64,000 nucleotides of DNA from Novosphingobium sp. Fuku2-ISO-50 (GCF_001519055.1 NZ_KQ954285.1:248001-312000), one strand, 5' to 3'; counted from the stretch's first letter, positions 9,096-17,072 are shown. The notes: generated by a model not told the origin, from the letters alone. Made by a program: numbers and translations.

Positions 9096-9594
9096 CGACC
9101 GGTTCCACATCGTGCCAGAACCCATGCCAGAGGTGGAGCGCATCGCAGCCGCCGAGGCATTCTTTGCCAGCATCCCCGCGACTGTAAACCACGGCGGCGA
9201 CCGTGCCTATTATATGCCATCAGTCGATCGCATCCAGCTTCCACCCTTCGCGGCCTTCCACGATGCGCACGGCTATTACAGCACAAGGGGTCATGAGACA
9301 GTCCATTGGACTCGCCACGAGAGCCGCCTTGATCGATCGTTCGGGCGGGAAAAATGGGGCGATGAAGGCTATGCTCGCGAGGAGCTTGTCGCCGAGCTGG
9401 GCGCGGCTTTCCTTGCCGCCGATCTTGGCCTGGCCAACGAGCCACGCCCCGACCATGCCAGCTATATCGCAAGTTGGATCAAGGTGCTGCAAAACGACAC
9501 CCGCGCCATCGTCCAGGCCGCCGCCCATGCGGAGCGGGTCATTGCCTATCTCCACCAATTGGCTAACCCCGACAATGTGCAGGAGGCGGCATAG
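9073..9594 (+). CDS. ArdC-like zincin metallopeptidase domain, N-terminally truncated
   Basis: 173 residues matching only the C-terminal metallopeptidase half of ArdC/TraC-type anti-restriction proteins (normally about 300 residues). The zinc motif is intact (HETVH in GHETVHWTRHESRLDR, about residue 75), as is the downstream glutamate region EELVAELGAAFLAADLG. The N-terminal single-strand DNA-binding domain is missing. The first dozen residues come from out-of-frame integrase remnant, so the ATG at 9073 is fortuitous; a later ATG at 9124 is equally possible. It may still make a folded peptidase domain, but it is better viewed as a decayed gene. A hairpin follows the stop. Confidence 0.75.
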   Translation: MSSPLCVPDRFHIVPEPMPEVERIAAAEAFFASIPATVNHGGDRAYYMPSVDRIQLPPFAAFHDAHGYYSTRGHETVHWTRHESRLDRSFGREKWGDEGYAREELVAELGAAFLAADLGLANEPRPDHASYIASWIKVLQNDTRAIVQAAAHAERVIAYLHQLANPDNVQEAA

Positions 9595-9600
9595 CCAGGC

Positions 9601-9622
9601 GGCCGCCCCTATCTGGGCGGCC
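9601..9622 (+). terminator. Hairpin after the ArdC fragment
   Basis: GGCCGCCC and GGGCGGCC form an 8-bp stem around CTATCT, followed by ATTTCTTT. It begins seven bases after the stop codon, consistent with an intrinsic terminator with a poor T-run. Confidence 0.6.
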
Positions 9623-9834
9623 ATTTCTTTGGCATTTATATCCCTTCGAGGCACTCAGCTGGGCGAAGCTTGATCTCGCCGTACTTTACACTGTTCACTT
9701 GCCGCCCACATTCGGATCGTGCGATAGCTTCACGAGCTCGACCATGCGCTGACCGACGGTACTTCGCACGCAGAATAGGGGGGCTGTCGTCTCCGAGTCC
9801 ATTGGACCGCTTGGGATTGCGCGGAGTTAACTCT

Positions 9835-9879
9835 GATAGTGAACCACATATGTCCTAAGGACATATGTGGTTCACTATC
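9835..9879. promoter_or_regulatory. Perfect 45-bp palindrome 1 upstream of abiEi
   Basis: Two 22-nt arms that pair perfectly around a single central A (9857). The inner part is ATATGTCCT-A-AGGACATAT; the outer part (GATAGTGAACCAC) is unique to this copy. The central 19 bp recur in palindrome 2, 103 bp downstream centre to centre. AbiEi antitoxins are known to repress their own operon by binding upstream inverted repeats, so this is a probable distal operator. Confidence 0.75.
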
Positions 9880-9937
9880 GCATTAGTCAAGCCCCCTTGA
9901 GCACGCCTCCGAATAAAAATTCGCAGGGTTTACATCT

Positions 9938-9982
9938 AGCGCCTAATGATATATGTCCTTAGGACATATATCATTAGGCGCT
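9938..9982. promoter_or_regulatory. Perfect 45-bp palindrome 2 overlapping the abiEi start region
   Basis: Two 22-nt arms around a central T (9960), with inner core ATATGTCCT-T-AGGACATAT and copy-specific outer arms beginning AGCGCCTAATG. It ends two bases before the chosen abiEi ATG (9985), so it covers the translation-initiation region and probably the transcription start. A possible -35 (TTTACA, 9929-9934) lies just upstream. As RNA it could fold into a 22-bp hairpin occluding initiation. Role as AbiEi operator is inferred. Confidence 0.75.
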
Positions 9983-9984
9983 GC

Positions 9985-10866
9985 ATGAACTTCACCGACG
10001 GCCTTGAAAACGCATTGCTCGAACGGGACGCCCCAATCGTCACCGATTATGAGTTTTTTGTCCTAGGCCAGCAGCTTTTTGCCAAGAAGGAATGGAAGGG
10101 CGAGCCCTTAAAAAGGCTTCCATTGGAGTGGGATCGGACCCGTGCGCGAAACGCAATCAATCGTTTGGGCGCGCGCCGAACCATAGCTCCAGACGTAGAT
10201 TTTCGCTCCGGCGTTTGGCGAGTAGTGCAATCAACGCGAGCCGGATCAGCAGAAGAGATCGCATGTATCGCCGATCCGTTCTGCTATGTGTCTCACCTGT
10301 CTGCGATGCAGCGCTATGGGCTTACGGATCGCAGCCCTGAAGCTCTCCACCTAACAACGCCGATCCGATCGATCTGGAACGGGCTTCGTGATCGGAAGTT
10401 ACAAGCGGATTTGGGGGAGCAGCTCCCTACCGAGCACCCTGCCCTGGTAAGGTTGGGGTTCAAAGGAGTGGTTCGCCGCCGCCCCGTCATTGTGCATGAA
10501 TCCAGTCATCCAGCGCAGCCCATCCCGGTCGCCGGTGAGCGCACTCAAATTGCATCGATTGGTCGAACCTTCGTGGATATGCTGGCAGAGCCCGCTCTTT
10601 GCGGAGGCATCCACCATGTGCTCGACATCTGGAACCATGAAGCAGAGCAGTGGGCGCCGCAAATCATCCAGGCAGTCGATTGCTTCGAAGCAAAAATAGT
10701 AAAGGTACGGGCAGGCTATATTCTGACGGAGGTTCTAGAAATAGAGGACGACAGAATTAACGCGTGGCAGCAATATGCCCAGCGCGGCGGGTCGAGAAAA
10801 CTCAATCCGGATGCCCCGTATGGTCCGACCTATTCTGAAAGATGGATGATTTCTCTCAATGTATGA
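9985..10866 (+). CDS. abiEi: AbiEi-type antitoxin / transcriptional regulator
   Basis: 293 residues. The N-terminal 80 residues look like a helical DNA-binding region (TRARNAINRLGA). The C-terminal part carries the AbiEi signature ERTQIASIGRTFVDML followed by EPALCGGIHHVLDIW. AbiEi neutralises the AbiEii nucleotidyltransferase toxin and represses its own promoter. An ATG 13 codons upstream (9946) lies inside palindrome 2 and would encode an odd Arg-rich leader, so ATG 9985 is preferred; neither has a good Shine-Dalgarno. The gene overlaps abiEii by eight bases, as expected for a coupled type IV toxin-antitoxin operon. Confidence 0.85.
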   Translation: MNFTDGLENALLERDAPIVTDYEFFVLGQQLFAKKEWKGEPLKRLPLEWDRTRARNAINRLGARRTIAPDVDFRSGVWRVVQSTRAGSAEEIACIADPFCYVSHLSAMQRYGLTDRSPEALHLTTPIRSIWNGLRDRKLQADLGEQLPTEHPALVRLGFKGVVRRRPVIVHESSHPAQPIPVAGERTQIASIGRTFVDMLAEPALCGGIHHVLDIWNHEAEQWAPQIIQAVDCFEAKIVKVRAGYILTEVLEIEDDRINAWQQYAQRGGSRKLNPDAPYGPTYSERWMISLNV

Positions 10867-11803
10867 CATCGACGAGGCTCCCGATGGTGCAGGAATCGAG
10901 ATTGTCGATGTTGACGTGCGCGCATGGGTTGAGGCGGCGCGTCCCAATCCCGACCGCTATCGCGATCGCCAGGTCACAGAGATTGTGTTGGCGTCGATCG
11001 GTATTGCGCCAGACCTAAAGAAGGCACTGGTCCTCAAGGGTGGCGCGGTGATGGCCTTGGCCTTCAAAAGCGAGCGGGTGACCGGTGATGTTGATTTCAG
11101 CGCCAACGCCGATCCCGAGGCCTTTGCCAAGCTGGTGGTCAACGAGCTGAATGGCTTGCTCCCGAGAACAGCTATAACCCTTGGATATCTTGATTTGCTG
11201 TGCCGGGTGCAATCGGTGAAAAAGATGCCCAAGGCTCGAAACTTTGAGGATCATGATTTTCCGGCGCTGTTGGTTCGGATTGGCTCCGCCCGACGCGGCA
11301 CAGCGGAGGAAAAGCGGTTCGAGGCCGGGCAGGCATCCCGCGTGCTCGATATGGAAATCAGCTTCCGCGACCAGGTTTATGCCTTTCAGGAGTTGAATCT
11401 GGCAGATGCCGGCGTGGCCGTCAGGGCATTCACCCTCCATGAGATCATTGCCGAAAAATTCAGAGCCTTGCTCCAGCAGCCGGTGCGAAACCGCTATCGG
11501 CGCCAGGATGTCTATGACATCGCCTTTCTTGTCGCGGGCAACGCCCTCATGGACGACGACAGGGCGAAGATTCTGGCGACGTTGATCGAGAAGTGCCGCA
11601 CCCGCAGGATCGAGCCAACTGCCACCTCCATCGATGACCCCGAGGTCGTACGCCGCGCCCGCGCGGACTGGGATACCCTCAAGCTGGAATTATCCGACCT
11701 GCCGCCATTCGATGAGAGGTTCGCGATCGTGCAGGAGCTCTATGTGTCGCTGCCTTGGCGCGGCTACCCCAGTCTTGACCGCAGAACCCACGCCCGAGAT
11801 TAG
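10859..11803 (+). CDS. abiEii: AbiEii-type nucleotidyltransferase toxin
   Basis: 314 residues of the AbiEii/MenT nucleotidyltransferase family, whose members stop growth during phage infection by modifying nucleic acids such as tRNA. The polymerase-beta-like motifs are visible: KGGAVMALAF (K60-G62), then VTGDVDFS with the metal-binding pair D77 and D79. A later conserved stretch EKFRALLQQPVRNRYRRQDVYDIAFL is given here in pieces: EKFRALL at about 199 and RRQDVYDIAFL at about 215. ATG 10859 overlaps the antitoxin gene. The catalytic residues look intact, so the toxin is probably active and held in check by AbiEi. Confidence 0.85.
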   Translation: MYDIDEAPDGAGIEIVDVDVRAWVEAARPNPDRYRDRQVTEIVLASIGIAPDLKKALVLKGGAVMALAFKSERVTGDVDFSANADPEAFAKLVVNELNGLLPRTAITLGYLDLLCRVQSVKKMPKARNFEDHDFPALLVRIGSARRGTAEEKRFEAGQASRVLDMEISFRDQVYAFQELNLADAGVAVRAFTLHEIIAEKFRALLQQPVRNRYRRQDVYDIAFLVAGNALMDDDRAKILATLIEKCRTRRIEPTATSIDDPEVVRRARADWDTLKLELSDLPPFDERFAIVQELYVSLPWRGYPSLDRRTHARD

Positions 11804-12121
11804 AGGATCAGTCTGGCAGCCGTCGTCCGGCCATGAGCAAGTGCGGCTTTGGCCAAAAGGTTGGGATGAGGAATATCGTCCTTTTGGACGGACGATAGGC
11901 CAACCATCCGCGATCTTTTGGCTTTCACCCGGCGCACTGGGGGGCTTAATTGGGGGCCAGTTAAAAATGGTTTTTAATTTAAATATTTAAAATCAAAATC
12001 ATAGTGGAATTTTTCGATTCCGTCCCCGCTTCCCAACAGCTTGCAATCACGACAGCGGCGTAACGCCGTGGCGATCAAGCGGTCGTTCCGGTCGGCCGGC
12101 ACGACGGGTAATTCATGGAAC
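11804..12121. other. Right end of the element and junction
   Basis: 318 bases without a gene. Contains an AT-rich tract (11960-12010), one GGGGGCCA copy at 11952-11959, and the right attachment repeat at 12013-12028. The remaining 90 bases are chromosomal and show no clear signal apart from being the 3' side of the next gene. Confidence 0.6.
12013..12028 (+). repeat. attR core
   Basis: TTCGATTCCGTCCCCG, identical to tRNA-Phe positions 7558-7573. The tRNA sequence does not continue beyond it (GGCACCA is absent), so this is the displaced attachment half. Confidence 0.88.
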
Positions 12122-12427
12122 TCAGTCGTTCCTGAGAGTGTCCATCATTTTTTCTTCGAACTGATGCGAAGCGTGCTTTTTGGCTGCCATGCGTTCCATT
12201 CTGTCGATGACGGCCTCGACCGCGACCTCGGCAATGGCGTCCAAATGGTCGCCGATTTTTTGCTCGATCAGCTTCTCCATCTTTTTCTTCAAAACATCAT
12301 GCTTTGCGCATAGAGCAAGATGAAACATCTTGGCCGCAACGTCATGCCCTTCATCGATACGGCAGCCACAACTGCCGCAATGACAAAGCTTGTCGCCGTC
12401 GGTCGATACTGCAGAACATTGGTTCAT
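12122..12427 (-). CDS. Small Cys-rich protein with coiled coil, unknown function
   Basis: A 101-residue protein I do not recognise. The N-terminal third has clustered cysteines and histidines (CHCGSCGCRIDEGHD, then LCAKHD), which could hold a metal. The rest is a highly charged helix with heptad character (VLKKKMEKLIEQKIGDHLD and later AVIDRMERMAAKKH). ATG 12427 is chosen over one two codons upstream because a GGAG lies at ideal spacing seven bases before it. It opens the stress/redox block on the chromosomal side of the element. No function is proposed. Confidence 0.6.
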   Translation of the reverse strand: MNQCSAVSTDGDKLCHCGSCGCRIDEGHDVAAKMFHLALCAKHDVLKKKMEKLIEQKIGDHLDAIAEVAVEAVIDRMERMAAKKHASHQFEEKMMDTLRND

Positions 12428-12671
12428 GATCATTCTCCGTCGGACATCACTCGATGGTGATTTTTACGAAATATATCTCAGATACATTTCAACATACTCC
12501 TGTTCATTATGATACCGATCATCCTGGGCATGCACTCCGTAACTAAACGGATAGAGGTGGCACTGCATTGCGCTAAGCCCGAGAATGGCCCCGTGCATGG
12601 GGTCACATGGAATTCCGGCTGAAAACCGAATGCACCCGACAGGTTGACTCAATTTCGGAGGAAGACGCCCC

Positions 12672-14018
12672 ATGACCGATGCGGGAAAAGGGATGGCACT
12701 CGACGACCCGATGGCCCCCGAACGGGCGGCGCTGATCGGACGATTGCGCGATGCGGCCGAAATTCTGCCGGTTGTCGAGGCGCCGGACTTCGCCGTCCCC
12801 TTCGATCGCTTCGGCGATGCCCGGATCGTCCTGTTGGGCGAGGCAACGCACGGCACGCATGAATTCTACGCAGCCCGCGCGGCGATCACGCGTCGGCTCA
12901 TCGAGCATCACGGCTTCAATATCGTCGCTGTCGAGGGCGACTGGCCCGACATCGGACGAATCGACGACTATGTCCGCCACAATGCCCCGCGTCCGCGCGT
13001 GGGCCAACCCTTCGTGCGGTTTCCGACGTGGATGTGGCGCAATGAAGACGTGCTGGACTTTGCAGACTGGTTGCGCGGGCACAATGCCGCCCTGCCCGAA
13101 GCCGACCGGGCGACCATGCGCGGCCTCGATGTCTACAGCCTGGGCGAATCCATCCATGCCGTCATCGCCTATCTCGATGCGCACGATCCGGCGGCCGCCG
13201 CAGAAGCGCGCCATCGCTATGGCCAGTTGCTGCCGTGGCAGGACGAGCCGCAGCGCTATGGACAAGCGATCGAGCATGGCCACCTCGTCGGTTGTGAAGA
13301 CGCGATCGTGGCCCAATTGCGCGACTTGCTGCACCAGCGGATGCATCTGATCGCGCAAGACGGCGACAGCTATTTCGATGCCGAACAGAACGCGCGGATC
13401 GTACGCGCCGCCGAAAGCTATTACCGCGCCATGTACCGGGGCGGAGCCGCCAGCTGGAACCTGCGCGACCGGCACATGTTCGACACGGTGCAAAGGCTCA
13501 TGGCCTTTCGCAAGGATGCCCGCGCCGTGATCTGGGCGCACAATTCGCATGTCGGCAATGCGTCGGCCACTGCCATGGGGTGGCGCGGAGAATTCAACAT
13601 CGGCGAACTGGTCCGCGCCGCCTATGGCGACGAAGCCGTTCTGATCGGCTTTGGAACCGATCGCGGAACGGTTGCCGCCGCGTCGGACTGGGGCGCGGAG
13701 ATGCGGGTGATGGAGCTTCGCCCGGCACGCCGACACAGTTGGGAAGAAGCGTTTCGCCGCACCGGCCTTGCCCGCAGCCTCACCGACTGGCGCGGCTCCA
13801 AACGGCGGGGGCTGGCCGATGTCCTGTCGCAAAGCCTGCTCGAACGGGCGGTCGGCGTGGTCTATCGGCCGCAATCCGAGCTGTTGAGCCATTATTTCGA
13901 GGCTGTGCTGGCCGACCAGTTCGACGCGTATGTCTGGTTCGAGGAAACCCGCGCGGTCACGCCGCTGGGGCGGGAACGCCCCCATGGCGCGCCCGAGACC
14001 TGGCCGTTCGGGCTATGA
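12672..14018 (+). CDS. Erythromycin esterase family protein
   Basis: 448 residues of the EreA/EreB-like hydrolase superfamily. The family's catalytic signature is present: LLGEATHGTHEFY (about residues 55-67) and VAVEGDWPD (about 97). Later segments include AVIWAHNSHVGNA (about residue 287) and a C-terminal substrate-lid region. Most environmental members have no proven macrolide activity, so the name should not be read as resistance. A strong GGAGGA precedes ATG 12672. The downstream phosphoribosyltransferase is co-directional, about 50 bases away; this pairing recurs in other bacteria and is linked with stress responses. Confidence 0.88.
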   Translation: MTDAGKGMALDDPMAPERAALIGRLRDAAEILPVVEAPDFAVPFDRFGDARIVLLGEATHGTHEFYAARAAITRRLIEHHGFNIVAVEGDWPDIGRIDDYVRHNAPRPRVGQPFVRFPTWMWRNEDVLDFADWLRGHNAALPEADRATMRGLDVYSLGESIHAVIAYLDAHDPAAAAEARHRYGQLLPWQDEPQRYGQAIEHGHLVGCEDAIVAQLRDLLHQRMHLIAQDGDSYFDAEQNARIVRAAESYYRAMYRGGAASWNLRDRHMFDTVQRLMAFRKDARAVIWAHNSHVGNASATAMGWRGEFNIGELVRAAYGDEAVLIGFGTDRGTVAAASDWGAEMRVMELRPARRHSWEEAFRRTGLARSLTDWRGSKRRGLADVLSQSLLERAVGVVYRPQSELLSHYFEAVLADQFDAYVWFEETRAVTPLGRERPHGAPETWPFGL

Positions 14019-14065
14019 CCGGGGCGGGGACGAAGTCGGGGACGGCGCCATCTGGGGGATGAAGC

Positions 14066-14731
14066 ATGACCCGATGGGAAGGATTTGCCGATCGCCGCGA
14101 AGCCGGGCGCGCCTTGGCGCACGCCGTCGCCGCGCTCGAACTCGATGATCCGGTTGTGCTCGCGCTGCCTCGCGGCGGTGTTCCGGTGGCATTCGAAGTC
14201 GCCCGGGAGCTGACCGCGCCGCTCGATGTGCTGCTGGTGCGCAAGATCGGCGCGCCCGGTCATGAAGAATATGGCATCGGCGCATTGGTCGACGGCGCAT
14301 CGCCGCAAGTGGTCATCGACGAACGAGCGGCCCGCGCCGTCGGCGCCAGCCAGGCCTACATCGACGGCGAGATCGCGCGACAATTGGCCGAGATCGAACG
14401 ACGCCGCACGCTCTATCACACAGGGGCACCAGCCGCGCTTGGCGGGCGAACGGCAATCGTGGTCGACGACGGCATTGCGACCGGCGGCACGGTGCGCGCT
14501 GCGCTTCAGGCGCTGGCCAAGGCGGGCCCGGCGCAAATCGTGCTTGCCGTGCCGGTCGCCCCTGCCGATACGCTTGGCGGACTTCGCGGGCTTTGCGACC
14601 GGATCGTGTGCCTTTTGTCACCGACCCCGTTCTATGCGGTCGGTGCACATTACCGCGATTTTACCCAGACGGAAGACGCCGAAGTCATCCGGTTATTGGC
14701 CGAGGCAAAGCGCTGGAGCCATCCAGCGTAA
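14066..14731 (+). CDS. Phosphoribosyltransferase-domain protein
   Basis: A 221-residue type I phosphoribosyltransferase fold. The PRPP-binding loop VVDDGIATGGT is clear at about residues 132-142, preceded by the conserved ALPRGGVPVAFEVA (about 33-46) and LVRKIGAPGHEEYGIGA (about 56-72). The substrate is not evident; members of this group sit beside erythromycin-esterase homologues, dienelactone hydrolases or stress genes, not in a purine-salvage context. ATG 14066 follows the esterase gene and both are probably one transcript. Convergent with the FNR gene. Confidence 0.85.
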   Translation: MTRWEGFADRREAGRALAHAVAALELDDPVVLALPRGGVPVAFEVARELTAPLDVLLVRKIGAPGHEEYGIGALVDGASPQVVIDERAARAVGASQAYIDGEIARQLAEIERRRTLYHTGAPAALGGRTAIVVDDGIATGGTVRAALQALAKAGPAQIVLAVPVAPADTLGGLRGLCDRIVCLLSPTPFYAVGAHYRDFTQTEDAEVIRLLAEAKRWSHPA

Positions 14732-14767
14732 AGGCCGCCTTGTGCCGGGAAGCCGTGGCTGCGGCAC

Positions 14768-15463
14768 TCACCCCATGCCCGCGCATGCGGCCAGGGCGCG
14801 CCGGTCATAAATGACGATCGAGCGTCTGTCCGGCGTGCCGATGATCTGACGCTGGCGCAAGTTGGTGATCTGGCGGCTGACCGTTTCGATCGTGAGGCCG
14901 AGCAAATCGCCCATATCCTGGCGTCCGATCGGCAGTGTGAACCGGATCAGCGCCGTCTCGCTCTCGACATCGGGGCACAGGCGCGCTGCCATTTCGATCA
15001 GGAATACGGCCACGCGCTCCGTCGCCGTCATTTTACCCAGCACCTGCATCCATTTCCGCATCTGGTCGAGCTCGCCGAGCGTCCGCTTCAGCAAGTCGTG
15101 CTCAACATCGGCGTGCCGCCGCGCAAGATCGTCGAAATCCGATCGCCGAAAGGTGCAGACTTCGGCATCGGTCACCGCTGTCACCGAATGCCGGGTTTTC
15201 GTACCGAAAGCGCGCCCGATAAAATCGCTGGGAAATGCGATCCCCAGCATCTGGTCACGCCCGTCCGACAAGGACGCCGTCAACTTCAGGATGCCATCCA
15301 CGACATTGCCGACCAGCAGCGCATCCTCGCCCTCCCACATCAGCGTCTGACCGGCCAGCAAAGTCTGCCGCCGACCGGCCCGGCCAAAGCGGTCGAGCGC
15401 GTCCGCCGACAGCGAGTGGCAGATGGAGCTTTCGCGAACCGGGCATTGAGAACACGTCGCCAT
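14768..15463 (-). CDS. FNR/FixK-type oxygen-responsive regulator
   Basis: 231 residues of the Crp/Fnr superfamily. It has the cysteines expected for an oxygen-labile [4Fe-4S] cluster: C4, C7, C15 (CSQCPVRESSIC) and C103 in EVCTFRR. A cNMP-like beta-barrel, dimer helix and HTH follow (GRQDMGDLLGLTIETVSRQI). ATG 15463 is chosen because AGAGGGG lies at proper spacing; an upstream GTG would add 12 non-conserved residues. An FNR half-site palindrome lies 100 bases upstream, pointing to autoregulation. Together with FixLJ next door it forms an oxygen-sensing circuit. Confidence 0.92.
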   Translation of the reverse strand: MATCSQCPVRESSICHSLSADALDRFGRAGRRQTLLAGQTLMWEGEDALLVGNVVDGILKLTASLSDGRDQMLGIAFPSDFIGRAFGTKTRHSVTAVTDAEVCTFRRSDFDDLARRHADVEHDLLKRTLGELDQMRKWMQVLGKMTATERVAVFLIEMAARLCPDVESETALIRFTLPIGRQDMGDLLGLTIETVSRQITNLRQRQIIGTPDRRSIVIYDRRALAACAGMG

Positions 15464-15797
15464 GACAATCAGCCCCTCTTTCGAGAACGGCTTATGCACC
15501 CCTTGTCACCGGCTACTGGCCACCCGAACGCGCGCGGCGCAGTGGAGTGGGAGCAGTTGTCATTGACTGGGATCAAAAACCAGAGATTTTATCGGACAAT
15601 CCGGGCCCGCCGCCTATCCGTAAGTTACCGGAGCCGACCGACCGCCGCCCCGGCGCGGTATCTGCTCCAGGTCCAGTCGATTGCCCCCCGGTTAATTGCC
15701 CCCCCGCAAACAGAGCGAGGAGGCGGTAAAGCTGGCGCAAGTCGGTGCCGACGCAAAAATATCCCTGCCGGTTGCGCAGCATGGCCCGATGGGTGCC
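15464..15797. other. Upstream region of the FNR gene
   Basis: 334 bases between the FNR gene start and the 3' end of the BLUF gene. Contains the FNR box (15563-15576) and a short direct repeat, ATTGCCCCCC at 15680-15689 and 15695-15704. No credible small gene is seen. Confidence 0.5.
15563..15576. promoter_or_regulatory. FNR/FixK box
   Basis: TTGAC-TGGG-ATCAA fits the TTGAY-N4-RTCAA consensus of FNR and FixK proteins. It is 100 bases upstream of the FNR gene start. The binding protein is most likely the FNR product itself. Confidence 0.72.
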
Positions 15798-16217
15798 TCA
15801 GGATAATGGCCCGCCGATTGCGATGACATCGATCAGCCGTTCGAATCGGGCAATTGCGTCGGCGTCCCCCCTCGCGTGGCAGTCTGCCAACAGCGGATTG
15901 ACTCTGACAGCCCCGAAACTCTCTCCATCGAACCGGGCCATCCGCCAATGCGGAAAACGACGCTCGCTCACGTCCGACCGCCGGATGATGCGCACCTCAT
16001 GATGGCGCGGATCGACCGCGATACGGGCCATCACGGCCTCGACACCGGATTCCGGTCCTTCCAGAATCTGGGCGAAATAGCCGGATGTGCTGATCAACAA
16101 TCCCGTGATGCCCAGATCGGTATTGCGCGCGATCGACACGGCCTGAATATCGTCGAGAACCCTGGCGCGAGCCTCCGGATCAACCAACGGTCGGCTTACG
16201 TAAATCAGCGACAACAT
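15798..16217 (-). CDS. BLUF-domain blue-light sensor protein
   Basis: A 139-residue stand-alone FAD-binding photoreceptor. With ATG 16217 as start, the key BLUF residues are Y6 (LIYVS), N32 (ARNTDLGITG), Q50 (FAQILEGP), W91 and M93 (HWRMA). Their spacing is that of AppA Y21, N45, Q63, W104 and M106 apart from a two-residue difference in the first interval. ATG 16217 has AGGTG in front and gives the usual length; a longer frame exists but is not BLUF-like. The protein has no output domain, so it must signal through a partner. Its neighbours are FixJ/FixL and FNR, suggesting that light and oxygen inputs are combined. Confidence 0.92.
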   Translation of the reverse strand: MLSLIYVSRPLVDPEARARVLDDIQAVSIARNTDLGITGLLISTSGYFAQILEGPESGVEAVMARIAVDPRHHEVRIIRRSDVSERRFPHWRMARFDGESFGAVRVNPLLADCHARGDADAIARFERLIDVIAIGGPLS

Positions 16218-16406
16218 CAGCCCGCACCTATGCATCTTGCCCGTATTCCGGGCAAAAAAGGCGCAGGCACTCAAATGACCAAACGGGGGGCCAGGTTGGC
16301 CACGAGCGCCTGCTGGCGACACAGTGCCTTTGCCCCGCCATGGGTCATATCCGCAATGTACCGGAGCGCGGGGCGCGCGTGACCCGCGCATGGCGAAATC
16401 CGGCTG

Positions 16407-17072
16407 CTATTTGCGGCACACCGGATGATCGTCGCGCCACCGCTGCGCATCCCCGAGACCCGCACCGAAGGCAACGCGCAAGGCGTCGGCGAAATTGGCC
16501 ACCCCGAGCTTCTCCATCACGTTGGCCCGATACACTTCCACGGTGCGCGCGCTGATCCCCAGATCAAAGGCGATGGTCTTGTTGGGATAGCCGCAGGCAA
16601 GGCCGTCCAGCACTTCACGTTCGCGTATCGTCAGCTTGGCGATCTGAACACGGGCCCACCCCTGATGTTCGCGCAAGGCCGCGCGATTGCCAAGCTGTTG
16701 CACCGCAACCGCGATGGAACGCAGCAACGCTTCGCGATCAAACGGCTTTTCCATGAAATCCAGAGCCCCGGCCTGCATCGAGCGCACAGCCAGCGTAATA
16801 TCGCCATGGCCGGTCAGCATGATCACCGGAAAGTCGAGCCCTTGCGCCACCATGCGCTGCTGGACTTCGAGCCCGTCGATACCCGGCATGCGGATGTCGA
16901 GCAGGACACAGGCGGGCACGGTGCGATCCGCCCCTTTCAGGAAATCCTCGCCATTGGGCCAGCGCTCCACGCGATAGCCGGCGGCACGCAACAGGAAATC
17001 GAGCGAGCGGCGAATCGATTCCTCGTCATCGACGACATGAATGACACCCCCGCGAAAAGCGTCTTCAACCAT
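16407..17072 (-). CDS. fixJ: FixJ-type response regulator
   Basis: 221 residues: an N-terminal receiver domain with phospho-acceptor D59 (VLLDIRMPG), acidic pocket DDEE near residue 15 and conserved K in MEKPFD, and a C-terminal LuxR-type HTH ([20 protein letters not shown] ... [17 protein letters not shown]). ATG 17072 is chosen since it overlaps the fixL stop by eight bases and gives the family length; a longer frame lacks homology. Phosphorylated by the adjacent FixL under low oxygen, FixJ normally activates a fixK/FNR-type gene; one lies about 1.3 kb further along the same strand. Confidence 0.94.
   Translation of the reverse strand: MVEDAFRGGVIHVVDDEESIRRSLDFLLRAAGYRVERWPNGEDFLKGADRTVPACVLLDIRMPGIDGLEVQQRMVAQGLDFPVIMLTGHGDITLAVRSMQAGALDFMEKPFDREALLRSIAVAVQQLGNRAALREHQGWARVQIAKLTIREREVLDGLACGYPNKTIAFDLGISARTVEVYRANVMEKLGVANFADALRVAFGAGLGDAQRWRDDHPVCRK

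Larger units (their letters stand above)
7558..12028 (+). mobile_element. Integrated element in tRNA-Phe carrying an AbiE toxin-antitoxin
   Basis: About 4.45 kb bounded by an exact 16-bp direct repeat (7558-7573 inside the tRNA-Phe T arm/acceptor, and 12013-12028). The first gene is a tRNA-targeting tyrosine integrase pointing inward from the tRNA, the standard arrangement for P4-like integrases. Cargo: an integrase remnant, an N-terminally truncated ArdC, and AbiEi/AbiEii. No replication, packaging or conjugation gene is present, so it is either a minimal defence island or a shrunken larger element. The AbiE and right-end parts look visibly more AT-rich than the flanks. Confidence 0.88.

Noticed and set aside
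9835-9982. Palindromes as insertion-sequence ends or replication origin
   Set aside because: No transposase or Rep gene, no target duplication, and the position in front of an AbiEi gene gives a simpler explanation.
7558-12028. Prophage
   Set aside because: No capsid, terminase, tail, lysis or replication genes; only integrase and toxin-antitoxin cargo.
12672-14018. Macrolide resistance gene
   Set aside because: Family members in this context mostly lack proven macrolide activity, and the neighbours are stress and redox genes, not resistance genes.
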